Shown one piece after another: positions 1-8,032 of a stretch of DNA of 64,000 nucleotides. Both the position numbers and the translations under genes were made by a program. Under the pieces are notes generated by a model that saw nothing but the letters and a program-made list of their open reading frames with translations, did not search any database and was not told where the DNA came from. The DNA comes from an uncultured Gammaproteobacteria bacterium. GTDB taxonomy: Bacteria; Pseudomonadota; Gammaproteobacteria; Magnimaribacterales; Magnimaribacteraceae. The first letter of the stretch is position 1. Each line of letters opens with the position of its first letter. The stretch covers positions 1 through 64,000 of the forward strand of contig CAJWPI010000001.1 of NCBI GenBank assembly GCA_913045055.1, written 5' to 3'.

Positions 1-1
1 A

Positions 2-94
2 GAAAAGCCTAAGAAAGAAGAAGTAGAAGCTAAGAAAGAAGAAAAGCCTAAGAAAGAAGAAGTAGAAGCTAAGAAAGAAGAAAAGCCTAAGAAA
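2..94 (+). repeat. 39-nt in-frame tandem repeat encoding a Lys/Glu-rich 13-mer
   Basis: Two identical 39-nt units (2-40 and 41-79) are followed by the first 15 nt of a third (80-94). Each unit encodes EKPKKEEVEAKKE. Identity at nucleotide level, including silent positions, points to recent slippage or unequal recombination. More copies may lie left of the window. Confidence 0.85.
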
Positions 95-118
95 AAAACC
101 AGTCCTAAAAAGAAATAA
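2..118 (+). CDS. C-terminal end of a Lys/Glu-rich repeat protein (5' truncated)
   Basis: This is an open frame entering from the left edge and ending at TAA (116-118). The visible 38 residues are almost only Lys, Glu, Pro, Val and Ala, as two full 13-residue repeats and a partial third, then a very basic end (KKKTSPKKK). Such tails occur on bacterial histone-like and some nucleic-acid-binding proteins, but the domain that would identify the protein lies outside the window. I assign no function. It converges with coaBC, leaving 22 nt between the stops. Confidence 0.6.
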   Translation, partial: EKPKKEEVEAKKEEKPKKEEVEAKKEEKPKKKTSPKKK

Positions 119-140
119 AAGTTATTTTTTTATAAAGAAC

Positions 141-1364
141 TTACTTTAATTTATTAGATATAAATTTTATTATTTTTCTTGAGAGGATAGTTTTGCTGCA
201 CTTTTTAACAAAAATTTCTTCTTCATTTGTTATAAGTAAGACTTCGTTGTAATCGGAATCGAACCCTATTTCTTCTGAAGAAACATCATTTCCTACAACC
301 AAATCAAGTTTCTTTTTTCTTAATTTTTCTTGAGAATTCTTTAAAAGATTATCTGTCTCAGCTGCGAAACCTACCACAAAGGGTTTTTCTTTTAAATTAC
401 TCACCTCTCTAAGAATGTCTGTTGTTTCATTCATTTCTAGAGAGATAGATTTTTTTGTTCTCAATTTCTTTATTTTACTTTCCTTGGGAAATTTTGGACG
501 ATAATCCGCTACCGCTGCTGTACTTATAAAAATATCAGAATCTTTCACATGATGCATAACTGATTTGAGCATCTCTTCTGCTGTTTTTATCTTAACTAGA
601 TGAACATTTTTGGGACAATCTAAGCTTACTGGACCGCTTATTAAAACTACTTTTGCACCGGCTTCTAAAGCTGCTTCTGCAAGAGAAAAGCCCATCTTTC
701 CTGAGCTTCTGTTAGAAATGTAACGAACTGGATCTATGGGTTCTTGGGTTGGACCTGCAGTAATTAAAACCTTTTTACCAGACAATTTCTCAGTATCAAA
801 AATCAAAGAAAGATTCTTTAGTATTTCTTCAGGTTCAACCATTCTCCCAGGACCTACCTCTCCGCAAGCTTGTTCTCCTGATGCAGGCCCACAGATGATG
901 GTTCCCTCTTTTTTAAGTTTTTTAATATTCTTTTGGGTTCTTGCATCCCTCCACATTACCTGATTCATTGCTGGAGCTAATATTAGGGTTCCCTCATAGG
1001 CTAAAGTAACTGTTGATAATAAATCATCACCCTCTCCTGAAGCTAACTTTGCAACAGTATTAGCTGTGCAGGGAGCTATCAACATAACATCTGCCCATCT
1101 AGACAATTCTATGTGGCCCATAGCTTCTTCAGATTTTGGATCTAATAGCTCAATTTTTACAGGGTTTCCTGAAAGAGCTTGTAAAGTAAGGGGGGTTATA
1201 AATTCTTGAGATGATTTTGTCATGACAACCCTAACATTAGACCCCTCTTTTTTTAATTTCCTTACAATTTCTGCTGATTTATAGGCTGCAATGCCACCTG
1301 TAACAGCTAAAAGAATGTTTTTATTTGTTAAGTAATTCAATTTCTTTAAAAAAAGGGATTTCAT
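141..1364 (-). CDS. coaBC: Bifunctional phosphopantothenoylcysteine decarboxylase / phosphopantothenate-cysteine ligase
   Basis: CoaBC makes 4'-phosphopantetheine for coenzyme A. The N-terminal CoaC flavoprotein half shows [11 protein letters not shown] (about 22-32), the catalytic His in [10 protein letters not shown] (His84), the PAMN motif (about 131-134) and the flap Cys in [13 protein letters not shown] (Cys167). The CoaB half follows, with [21 protein letters not shown] and AAVADYRP. The frame stays open upstream to 1574, but that would run antisense through rpmB. The start at 1364 gives 407 residues, close to the usual 406. In E. coli it also sits near rpmB-rpmG; here it is directly divergent from rpmB. 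Confidence 0.96.
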   Translation of the reverse strand: MKSLFLKKLNYLTNKNILLAVTGGIAAYKSAEIVRKLKKEGSNVRVVMTKSSQEFITPLTLQALSGNPVKIELLDPKSEEAMGHIELSRWADVMLIAPCTANTVAKLASGEGDDLLSTVTLAYEGTLILAPAMNQVMWRDARTQKNIKKLKKEGTIICGPASGEQACGEVGPGRMVEPEEILKNLSLIFDTEKLSGKKVLITAGPTQEPIDPVRYISNRSSGKMGFSLAEAALEAGAKVVLISGPVSLDCPKNVHLVKIKTAEEMLKSVMHHVKDSDIFISTAAVADYRPKFPKESKIKKLRTKKSISLEMNETTDILREVSNLKEKPFVVGFAAETDNLLKNSQEKLRKKKLDLVVGNDVSSEEIGFDSDYNEVLLITNEEEIFVKKCSKTILSRKIIKFISNKLK

Positions 1365-1379
1365 TATAACTTCATATTC

Positions 1380-1408
1380 TTGCTTGCAGATAGACGTTCT
1401 GGTATAAA
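1380..1408 (+). promoter_or_regulatory. Candidate sigma70 promoter for rpmB-rpmG
   Basis: A -35-like TTGCTT (1380-1385) and a -10-like TATAAA (1403-1408) are separated by 17 nt. They lie in the coaBC-rpmB divergent spacer, 28 nt before the rpmB ATG. Seen by eye only. Confidence 0.45.
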
Positions 1409-1436
1409 GCGCGACTTCAAAAGAGTTTTGATTAAA

Positions 1437-1673
1437 ATGACTAAAATTTGTCAAGTAACAGGAAAAAAGCCTTTGAGAGGCAATAATGTTTCTCATGCAA
1501 AAAATAGAACAAAAAGAACTTTTCAGCCAAATGTTCATAAACATAGATTTTGGATTGAATCTGAGAAACGGCATATCAGCTTAAACGTTTCTGCTAAGGG
1601 AATGAGAATTATTGATAAAAAGGGAATCGACCAAGTTCTTTCTGATATTAAGAAAAAAGGTATTAAACTATGA
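1437..1673 (+). CDS. rpmB: 50S ribosomal protein L28
   Basis: L28 is a small protein of the large ribosomal subunit. The 78 residues begin [20 protein letters not shown], the family signature, and continue with the basic [11 protein letters not shown] and the C-terminal [15 protein letters not shown]. Length matches E. coli L28 (78). The frame opens earlier at 1380, but only the ATG at 1437 gives the conserved N-terminus. The stop TGA overlaps the ATG of rpmG (ATGA), so the two are translationally coupled as in most proteobacteria. Confidence 0.97.
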   Translation: MTKICQVTGKKPLRGNNVSHAKNRTKRTFQPNVHKHRFWIESEKRHISLNVSAKGMRIIDKKGIDQVLSDIKKKGIKL

Positions 1674-1825
1674 GAGAAAAGATTAGGTTAGTTTCTTCTG
1701 CGGGAACAGGTCATTTTTATACAACTGACAAGAATAAGTCTAGTATGCCAGACAAGTTTGAAATAAAAAAATTCGATCCTGTTGTGAGAAAACATGTCAT
1801 TTACAAGGAAGAAAAGATTAAATAA
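1670..1825 (+). CDS. rpmG: 50S ribosomal protein L33
   Basis: A 51-residue frame overlaps the rpmB stop by 4 nt. It reads [19 protein letters not shown] and ends [19 protein letters not shown], an unmistakable L33. It lacks the zinc-binding Cys pairs seen in some L33 proteins, so it is the Cys-free form, as in E. coli. Its stop overlaps the end of the convergent ubiH-like gene by 8 nt. It is easy to miss because of its size. Confidence 0.97.
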   Translation: MREKIRLVSSAGTGHFYTTDKNKSSMPDKFEIKKFDPVVRKHVIYKEEKIK

Positions 1826-3002
1826 CTCCCGAGGCTGCCTTAATAAATAATTTTCTTATCTCTTTATTTTTCTTTGTAAAGTCAAAAGCAAAATTTCTTC
1901 CCAGTTTAATCCATGAATTTTCGCTGGCAAAGCCGTATTTAAAAACCTCCATTAAAGCCATCATTCTTAAATTATATTTCTTCCTTTGTTGTTCATATTC
2001 AGTCAACACTGTGTCTATTCCTATGTCCAATCCTTTCCTTCTTGAATAACAAATCACTTTGTATAAAGAAAAGACATCTGATAATCCAAGATTCATTCCT
2101 TGTCCTGCTAAGGGGTGAAAAGTGTGAGCGGCATCACCCACTAATACAACTCTTTCTTTGTAGTATTCTTTTGCATGTAATTGGTTAAGGGGGAAGGTTA
2201 ATGTTTTACCTAAGATATTTAGATTACCCAATCTCAATTCAGATCTTGCTTCTAGAGTAGCTATTAAAGCCTTCTTTTCATCTAATATAGAATTCAATCT
2301 CTCTTTATTGACTGACCAAACTAATGAAAAATTTGCTCCATTGGCTTGATCAAAAGGTAAGAAGGCTAGGGGACCGGAAGAAGTGAAAACCTGCCAAGCA
2401 GTCTTTTCATTGGGCTTAGAAGCAGCTACTGATCCAACTATTGCAGTATGATTATAGCCCCAAGTTCTAATGGGTATTTTTGCAATGCTTCTAACAGTTG
2501 AAGATATTCCATCTGCTCCAATAATTAATTTGCCAGAGATAACCTTTTTTGAACTCATTCTGCATTGAGCATTACCTCTTTGTTGTATTATATTTTTCAC
2601 AGTCTCATTAGTTAAGATCGTCAAATTATTTAATTCAGAAAATTTCTTAAATAATTCTGCGACTATGGCATTGTTGGAGACTATGTAGGCTAAACTGGTT
2701 TCTTTTATATCCTTTGACTGAAACTCTATATTAGAATCTCCTTCACCATCCCAAATAAACATTTTCTTAACTGGGGTAGAAAATTTACTAAGCTCTTCCC
2801 AAATGCCGATATCCTTTAACATGCCAATAGAAGTTAAATTTAAAGAAGAAGTTCTACCTGCAAAATAATCTTTATCCGTTATCTTGTCTGGAGATCCTTT
2901 ATCTACTAGGCATATGCTTAAACCCTCTTTTGCGAGCAAAAGAGCTAGGGTTGTCCCTACCGCCCCAGCTCCCACGATTATTATTTCAAAATTAGTTTTC
3001 AA
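1818..3002 (-). CDS. ubiH: FAD-dependent ubiquinone biosynthesis hydroxylase (UbiH/UbiF/VisC family)
   Basis: This aromatic-ring flavoprotein monooxygenase acts on the polyprenyl ring intermediates of ubiquinone. It has the N-terminal FAD fingerprint [12 protein letters not shown] (about 9-20), the central [10 protein letters not shown] and the C-terminal [18 protein letters not shown]. At 394 residues it fits the family. It starts with TTG overlapping the pepP stop (TTGA), so it is coupled to pepP as in the E. coli pepP-ubiH-visC operon. Only one hydroxylase is present here; the second (VisC/UbiI) that normally follows is missing. The family is certain, but which ring position it hydroxylates cannot be read from sequence. 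Confidence 0.88.
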   Translation of the reverse strand: MKTNFEIIIVGAGAVGTTLALLLAKEGLSICLVDKGSPDKITDKDYFAGRTSSLNLTSIGMLKDIGIWEELSKFSTPVKKMFIWDGEGDSNIEFQSKDIKETSLAYIVSNNAIVAELFKKFSELNNLTILTNETVKNIIQQRGNAQCRMSSKKVISGKLIIGADGISSTVRSIAKIPIRTWGYNHTAIVGSVAASKPNEKTAWQVFTSSGPLAFLPFDQANGANFSLVWSVNKERLNSILDEKKALIATLEARSELRLGNLNILGKTLTFPLNQLHAKEYYKERVVLVGDAAHTFHPLAGQGMNLGLSDVFSLYKVICYSRRKGLDIGIDTVLTEYEQQRKKYNLRMMALMEVFKYGFASENSWIKLGRNFAFDFTKKNKEIRKLFIKAASGVI

Positions 3003-4309
3003 GAACTCATCAAACTTTCTATGTCTTCAGGTTCTCTAGGTGCCATAGAAGTTAGTATCTCATTGCCCTCTGAGGTAACTAAAACATCATCTTCAATTCG
3101 TACCCCAATACCAAGCCATTTTTTGTCTACTTGCTCCATGTTATCAAGTATATATATCCCTGGTTCTATAGTTAAAACCATCCCCTCTTCTAATCTTCTC
3201 CATTCACCATCTACTTTATAATTCCCCACATCATGAACGTCCATGCCAAGCCAATGACCAACCCTGTGCATATAATATTTTGAAAATGCACCCTTATTAA
3301 TAAGATCAACAACCTTGCCTTCTAGTAATCCAAGTGAGATTAAACCTTCAGTTATTACTTCAATAGAACGGTTATGAACATTTATATAAGGATTCCCAGG
3401 TTTTACTTCTTTCAAAGCTTCAGTATGAGCTTCTAGAACTATTTTATAAATTTCTTTTTGTTCAACTGAGAACTTGCCATTCACCGGAAAAGTTCTTGTG
3501 ACATCAGAAGCATAATGTTCATATTCACACCCTGCATCTACAAGCACTAAGGAGCCATCTTGTAAAATAGAGCTGTTTTCTGAGTAGTGCAGAATACATG
3601 CATTGTTTCCTCCACCGACAATGGAGTTATAAGCTGGAGATCTAGACCCTCCTTGCATAAAAGAATATAGATATTCGGCTTCTAGCTGATATTCAAACAT
3701 TCCAGGAGAAACCTTTTGCATAGCGTTTTTATGCGCTACAGAGGTTATTTCACATGCCCTTCTCATTAAATCTAGCTCTTCGGTTGATTTTATTAACCTC
3801 ATTTCATCTATTATCGAGTCAAGAGATATAAGGTTTAGTGGGCACTCAGATCCTCCTCTAATATTTCTTCTTATTTCGTTTACCCATTTTTTTATTTTAT
3901 TATTAAGGCCGTTAGGTGAGCTCATTGAATAATAAATATTCTTCTTGCCTTCAATTAAAGAAGGCATCAATTCATCTAACTTGGTAATGCTGTATGCTCC
4001 ATCGGCCTTAAATTTTTCTATGGCTCCCTCTTGACCTGATCTAAAACCTTCCCATTGTTCTAAAGCAGGTTCCCTGTCTCTACAAAAAAGTATATATTTT
4101 TCTTTTTCTTCTGGTCTTAGAACTATTAAGGATTCAGGTTCGTCATAACCAGAGAGATAAAAAAAGTTACTGTCTTGCCTGAAGGGGTAATTAGAATCAG
4201 AATTTCTTTTTTTAACTGAAGAAGAAGCAACAATTATTACAGAATCTTCCTCAATTCTTTTACAAAGATCTTCTCTTCTTTTTAGATAATTAACTTTTTC
4301 TTCTGACAT
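2999..4309 (-). CDS. pepP: Xaa-Pro aminopeptidase
   Basis: PepP removes N-terminal residues that precede proline. The 436-residue protein (E. coli 441) has an N-terminal creatinase-like domain and a C-terminal pita-bread metallopeptidase domain. The dinuclear metal ligands are visible: Asp258 and Asp269 (VDAGCEYEHYASDVTRTFP), His352 (GHWLGMDVHD), Glu382 (TIEPGIY) and Glu406 (VRIEDDV). It is the first gene of the pepP-ubiH operon and is divergent from the ZapB-like gene. Confidence 0.96.
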   Translation of the reverse strand: MSEEKVNYLKRREDLCKRIEEDSVIIVASSSVKKRNSDSNYPFRQDSNFFYLSGYDEPESLIVLRPEEKEKYILFCRDREPALEQWEGFRSGQEGAIEKFKADGAYSITKLDELMPSLIEGKKNIYYSMSSPNGLNNKIKKWVNEIRRNIRGGSECPLNLISLDSIIDEMRLIKSTEELDLMRRACEITSVAHKNAMQKVSPGMFEYQLEAEYLYSFMQGGSRSPAYNSIVGGGNNACILHYSENSSILQDGSLVLVDAGCEYEHYASDVTRTFPVNGKFSVEQKEIYKIVLEAHTEALKEVKPGNPYINVHNRSIEVITEGLISLGLLEGKVVDLINKGAFSKYYMHRVGHWLGMDVHDVGNYKVDGEWRRLEEGMVLTIEPGIYILDNMEQVDKKWLGIGVRIEDDVLVTSEGNEILTSMAPREPEDIESLMSS

Positions 4310-4330
4310 TTAATGTTCCTTTTTTTCATC

Positions 4331-4372
4331 CTACCAAGTAAGATCGTACTATCAAGCAGAACTGTTTGGTAG
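4331..4372. promoter_or_regulatory. Inverted repeat in the pepP / zapB-like divergent spacer
   Basis: CTACCAA (4331-4337) and TTGGTAG (4366-4372) form a perfect 7-bp inverted repeat with 28 nt between the arms. A -10-like TAGAAT (4370-4375) for the rightward gene overlaps the right arm. It could be an operator or chance; no T-run follows, so a terminator is unlikely. Confidence 0.3.
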
Positions 4373-4388
4373 AATTTCTTCAGACTCT

Positions 4389-4589
4389 ATGGCGAACAAA
4401 GAACTACAAAAACTAGAAAACCAAATTCATAAGTTAGTTAAGTTGAGTTCTCAGCTTCAAGAAGCCAATCAACATCTTCTTAAAAAGAATACTCTCCTCA
4501 AAAAAGAAAATACCAACATCTTTAATGCTGTCAAAAAAACTAAAGATAAAATAAAAAGGTTGGTTAGTCACTTAGAGGGAAAAAAATAA
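4389..4589 (+). CDS. ZapB-like coiled-coil protein (TIGR02449 family)
   Basis: This 66-residue protein is essentially one coiled coil: leucines and isoleucines at heptad spacing run through LENQIHKLVKLSSQLQEANQ and on to the end, with many Lys, Glu and Gln. Small proteins of this type lie directly upstream of zapA in many gammaproteobacteria, and this one is 11 nt from it. A role with ZapA at the division ring is inferred from position and the resemblance to ZapB. I have no catalytic motif to report. Confidence 0.75.
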   Translation: MANKELQKLENQIHKLVKLSSQLQEANQHLLKKNTLLKKENTNIFNAVKKTKDKIKRLVSHLEGKK

Positions 4590-4600
4590 GTTTTTGGAGT

Positions 4601-4903
4601 ATGGAAAAAAATATAACTAGCGTAAAAATATTGGGCATGGAATACAAAATATCATGTTTGCCTGAAGAAGCTTCTCAAGTTGAAGAAGCTGCGGTCTATC
4701 TTAACAATAAACTACAAGAGGTAAGAAATAACTCAAAAATAGATGAAGGAAGGGCCTCTATAATAGCAGCCTTAAATATTACAAATGAACATCTAAAAAG
4801 TTTATCTATTAAAACTGATGAACCTGATTCAACATTAAAGATAAAAGAACTTTCTGAAATGTTGCAAAAGCAAATAGACAGTCTATCTAAAATTAATCTT
4901 TAA
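4601..4903 (+). CDS. zapA: Cell division protein ZapA
   Basis: ZapA bundles FtsZ filaments at midcell. The 100 residues carry the typical N-terminal half (VKILGMEYKISCLPEEASQV, then EAAVYLNNKLQEVR) and the ALNITNEHL segment leading into a C-terminal coiled coil. E. coli ZapA is 109 residues. The order zapA-6S RNA-fau is the same as in E. coli and most gammaproteobacteria, which supports the call. Confidence 0.94.
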   Translation: MEKNITSVKILGMEYKISCLPEEASQVEEAAVYLNNKLQEVRNNSKIDEGRASIIAALNITNEHLKSLSIKTDEPDSTLKIKELSEMLQKQIDSLSKINL

Positions 4904-4908
4904 TGAGT

Positions 4909-4914
4909 TATACT
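4909..4914 (+). promoter_or_regulatory. -10 element for 6S RNA
   Basis: TATACT, a near-consensus -10 hexamer, ends 7 nt before the predicted 5' end of the 6S RNA closing stem. No convincing -35 box is seen 17 nt upstream. Confidence 0.5.
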
Positions 4915-4920
4915 TTCTAA

Positions 4921-5101
4921 CGCTTCCTAGTTTATTCGCTAGTTGGTGGTACCCTCGAGCCGATAATTAATACTAGGAGGTTTTGTTTGGTCTTGTTGAG
5001 TGGGCCCTTGTTTTATTTAGGGAGACCTGATAGATCTTCGAAACCACCGCCTTGAACTTCTTTTGGTTCAGGGCACATCAATAACGGTAGACCGGGAAGC
5101 A
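4921..5101 (+). ncRNA. ssrS: 6S RNA
   Basis: 6S RNA mimics an open promoter and sequesters the sigma70 RNA polymerase holoenzyme. The 206-nt zapA-fau spacer carries its conserved blocks: CCTCGAGCCGATAATTAATAC (compare CCUGAGCCGAUAUUUCAUAC in E. coli) and CGCCTTGAACTTCTTTTGG followed by TTCAGGGCACA, matching the E. coli 3' half. The ends pair: GCTTCC (4922-4927) with GGAAGC (5095-5100). A TATACT -10 box lies just upstream. Position between zapA and fau is the classical one. End positions are approximate by a few nt; processing sites cannot be read. Confidence 0.92.
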
Positions 5102-5109
5102 TTTTTAAG

Positions 5110-5682
5110 ATGAAAAAGGAATCTATAAGAAGATCTATTATTAAAATAAGGAATTCTTTATCTACAGAAACTACAGTTGAATCTCAAAATAAAATTTTTT
5201 CTTGCTGGAAAACTAAAAGAGATTCTATGAACATAGAGAAGGTAGGTTTTTATTGGCCTACAAAAAATGAGATCTCACCTCTTCTAATAATACAAGAATT
5301 GCTTTTTAAAAAAGTTGAATGCTATTTACCTGTAATTTCTCAAGATATAAGCTCTAAGATTATGTCCTTCAGACAGTATAAAGATTCTTCTCAAATGAAA
5401 CTAAATAGATATAAAATTCAGGAACCTTCTGAAGGAACTGAAATATTGGCTAATGAATTAGATGTGGTATTTGTTCCTTTAGTAGCATTTGATAGTAAGG
5501 GGTACAGAATAGGAATGGGAGGAGGTTTCTATGATGCTACTTTTAAAACTGAAAGTGAAAAAAAGCAGTCTAAACTATTAGGTCTGGCTTACGAATTCCA
5601 AGAAGTTGATTCCTGTTTTCCTGAAGCTCATGATCTAAAGCTAGATGGGATAATTTGTCCAAATAATTTTTTACTTTTCTAG
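5110..5682 (+). CDS. fau: 5-formyltetrahydrofolate cyclo-ligase
   Basis: This enzyme (also YgfA) converts 5-formyl-THF to 5,10-methenyl-THF using ATP. Its 190 residues show an N-terminal basic segment, FVPLVAFDSKGYRIGMGGGF (the ATP/folate signature with GMGGGFYD) and a C-terminal DLKLDGIICP-type end. It follows 6S RNA by about 9 nt, and in E. coli the two are co-transcribed. It converges with ilvA across 3 nt; a 7-bp AT stem (TTATTCT 5686-5692, AGAATAA 5701-5707) spans the junction. Confidence 0.94.
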   Translation: MKKESIRRSIIKIRNSLSTETTVESQNKIFSCWKTKRDSMNIEKVGFYWPTKNEISPLLIIQELLFKKVECYLPVISQDISSKIMSFRQYKDSSQMKLNRYKIQEPSEGTEILANELDVVFVPLVAFDSKGYRIGMGGGFYDATFKTESEKKQSKLLGLAYEFQEVDSCFPEAHDLKLDGIICPNNFLLF

Positions 5683-5685
5683 TCT

Positions 5686-7221
5686 TTATTCTAAAAAAGA
5701 AGAATAAGCTAAATTGTCTGTTTCTTCCCAAAATCTAAACCCAGTAGATTCCAGGTGTTCCTTCAAAAGGTTATTTTCTGATGGCTTTGCTTGAAAACCT
5801 ACCAAAACTCTTCCAAAAGCTGCTCCCTGGTTACGATAATGAAACAAAGTAATATTCCATTTATCACCTAAAGAAGTTAAAAAATCCATTAAAGCCCCGG
5901 GCCTTTCAGGAAACTCTACTCTAAAGATTATTTCTCCATGAGAAATGATGTTTTTTGGGCCCCTGCCTCCTACCATGTGTTTTATATGAAGCTTAGCCAG
6001 CTCATTATCTGATAAATCAATAGTAGAATAACCTTTGGCTTTTAAGCGTTCTATAAAGATATCCCTCTCATCTTGACCATTATTAAATCTACAAGCTACA
6101 AATATATTGGCTTCTTCGCTGTCGTTAGCTCTATAGTTGAATTCGGTTATCATCTTCTTGCCTATATCTTTGCAAAATTTTCTAAAACTTCCTTTTTTTT
6201 CAGGTATAACTACACTTAGTAATATTTCCTTTTTTTCACCTATCTGCACTCTTTCAACTATATGAGAAAGTCTGTCAAAATTTATATTTGAGCCAGAATT
6301 AATTGCAATAAGTGTTTTTCCTTCGATCTTTTTTTCTTTGCAGTATTTCTTTAACCCCGCTAAGGCCAAAGCACCTGCCGGTTCTGCTATAGTCCTTGTT
6401 TCTTGGTAGGTATCCTGAACTGCAGCACATATCTCATCTATACTGACAGTAATAATAGAATCAAGCCATTCTCTAATTATAGGAAAAGTAACTTTTCCTA
6501 TTTTTTTTACGGCCACTCCATCTACAAACAAACCTACTTCTGCTAGAGATATTCTTTTCTTGGCTGTGATGGCTGCTTTTAGACAAGCTGCATCATCTGG
6601 CTCCACCCCAATAACCTTAATCTCAGGTCTTGTGCACTTTACATATGATCCTATTCCGGCAAGAAGGCCTCCGCCACCAACTGGAACGAAAATGGCTTCT
6701 ATCTCATCTTCAAAATCATCTAATATTTCTTTTCCTATTGTTCCTTGGCCAGCTATTACTTCTTGGTCATCATATGGATGAATAAATAGCATGTTATTTT
6801 TATTACCAAATTTTTTTGCAAATTCAAAACACTCATCAAAATTATCACCCTTGAGAATAACTTCTGCTCCGTATTTCTTAACAGAATCTACTTTAATTGA
6901 AGGCGTAGTAACAGGCATAACAATGGTGGCAGCTATTTTCATTTTGTTTGATGAGTAAGCAACTCCTTGAGCATGATTTCCTGCAGATGCTGCTATAACA
7001 GGCCCCAACTCACCCCTTGCTTTCAGCTTTGATAGCTTGTTGTAAGCTCCTCTTAATTTAAATGAAAAAATAGGCTGTAGATCTTCTCTTTTTAACAGAA
7101 CTATATTTTTAAGTCTTTTTGATAGAGTTTCTGCTTTTGATAAAGGAGTAACCTGTGCTACATCATAGACAGCACTGTTCTCTATTTCCTTTAAGTATGG
7201 TTTACTTTTTATTAATTCCAT
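5686..7221 (-). CDS. ilvA: Threonine ammonia-lyase, biosynthetic
   Basis: IlvA deaminates threonine to 2-oxobutanoate, the entry step to isoleucine. The PLP lysine is Lys55 in FSFKLRGAYNKL; the phosphate-binding glycine loop VPVGGGGLLAG follows near 180-190. The last 180 residues hold two ACT-like regulatory domains (REDs near VVIPEKKGSFRKF and FRVEFPERPGALMDFL), so it should be the isoleucine-inhibited biosynthetic form rather than catabolic TdcB. Length 511 against 514 in E. coli. It is a single-gene unit, divergent from rpiA. Confidence 0.96.
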   Translation of the reverse strand: MELIKSKPYLKEIENSAVYDVAQVTPLSKAETLSKRLKNIVLLKREDLQPIFSFKLRGAYNKLSKLKARGELGPVIAASAGNHAQGVAYSSNKMKIAATIVMPVTTPSIKVDSVKKYGAEVILKGDNFDECFEFAKKFGNKNNMLFIHPYDDQEVIAGQGTIGKEILDDFEDEIEAIFVPVGGGGLLAGIGSYVKCTRPEIKVIGVEPDDAACLKAAITAKKRISLAEVGLFVDGVAVKKIGKVTFPIIREWLDSIITVSIDEICAAVQDTYQETRTIAEPAGALALAGLKKYCKEKKIEGKTLIAINSGSNINFDRLSHIVERVQIGEKKEILLSVVIPEKKGSFRKFCKDIGKKMITEFNYRANDSEEANIFVACRFNNGQDERDIFIERLKAKGYSTIDLSDNELAKLHIKHMVGGRGPKNIISHGEIIFRVEFPERPGALMDFLTSLGDKWNITLFHYRNQGAAFGRVLVGFQAKPSENNLLKEHLESTGFRFWEETDNLAYSSFLE

Positions 7222-7304
7222 CTATTATTTATAAATGTCCCAAAAACTGAAGCGCGCTATTATACTGGGCTAAAAGTTATTGGCACAGAAATTATAAAAT
7301 TTAA

Positions 7305-7976
7305 GTGGATAAAGAAGAAAAGAAAAAAGAGGCTGCAAAAAAGGCTTTAGAAATTATAGTTTCTGACTTAAACGAAGATACGGTATTAGGAATTGGTACT
7401 GGTTCAACTACTAATTATTTCATCGAGTTATTAAAAAAAGAAAAAATTAACATTAAAGGACTTGTTTGTAGCTCAAATGCATCTAAAAAATTATTTGATG
7501 ATTCAAATTTTCAAATTCTAGAATTGAACGATGTTTATGGATTAGATTTTTATATAGATGGGGCTGATGAATTTAATGAAAGATTAGAGCTTATAAAGGG
7601 AGGCGGAGGTGCTCTAACAAGAGAAAAAATTCTTTCCAATTCATCAGACAAATTTATCTGTATTGTAGATGATTCAAAATATTCTAAGAAACTAGGTAGC
7701 TTTCCTCTTCCATTAGAAGTAATAGATCTGGCTAGAAGTGCTATATCTAGAGAAGTTCTAAAAATGGGAGGAAAACCTGTTTTTAGAAAAGGCTTTGTTT
7801 CAGACAATGGTAATCAAATAATAGATGTGCACAATCTTAATATTAATGTTCCTTTTGAAATGGAGATGCAATTAAACTTTATCCCGGGTGTATTAGAAAA
7901 CGGAATTTTTTCAAACAGAAAAGCTGATATCCTTTTAAAAGCTGATAATAAAAAAGTGGAAGTGCTAGAACTGTAA
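7305..7976 (+). CDS. rpiA: Ribose-5-phosphate isomerase A
   Basis: RpiA interconverts ribose-5-P and ribulose-5-P in the pentose phosphate pathway. The 223 residues contain GIGTGSTTNYFIELL (phosphate loop), FYIDGADEFNERLELIKGGG (catalytic Asp/Glu) and KLGSFPLPLEVI. Length is close to E. coli RpiA (219). The start is GTG at 7305; no ATG gives the conserved N-terminal helix. A TATACT box (7261-7266) lies upstream in the divergent spacer with ilvA. Neighbouring ilvA-rpiA is a known gammaproteobacterial arrangement. Confidence 0.96.
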   Translation: MDKEEKKKEAAKKALEIIVSDLNEDTVLGIGTGSTTNYFIELLKKEKINIKGLVCSSNASKKLFDDSNFQILELNDVYGLDFYIDGADEFNERLELIKGGGGALTREKILSNSSDKFICIVDDSKYSKKLGSFPLPLEVIDLARSAISREVLKMGGKPVFRKGFVSDNGNQIIDVHNLNINVPFEMEMQLNFIPGVLENGIFSNRKADILLKADNKKVEVLEL

Positions 7977-7988
7977 ATATAACTAATT

Positions 7989-8016
7989 TAAGTGTTTTAA
8001 GTATAGTAAGCACTTA
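7989..8016. terminator. Possible bidirectional terminator between rpiA and gpx
   Basis: AAGTGTTT (7990-7997) pairs with AAGCACTT (8008-8015), with one G-U pair, a 10-nt loop and one extra T-A pair outside. It sits between convergent stops, as expected of a shared terminator, but neither side has a strong T-run. Confidence 0.35.
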
Positions 8017-8032
8017 CTTATAGAGTTTAAAT

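Noticed and set aside
2-94. Repeats at the left edge as a CRISPR array
   Set aside because: Units are directly adjacent with no spacers and are in-frame coding repeats.
1365-1574. Upstream extension of the coaBC frame by 70 residues
   Set aside because: It runs antisense through rpmB, has no family similarity, and the ATG at 1364 gives the normal CoaBC length.
7222-7304. Leader peptide or attenuator upstream of ilvA
   Set aside because: No Ile/Val/Leu/Thr-rich short frame or strong alternative hairpins are visible in the 83-nt divergent spacer.
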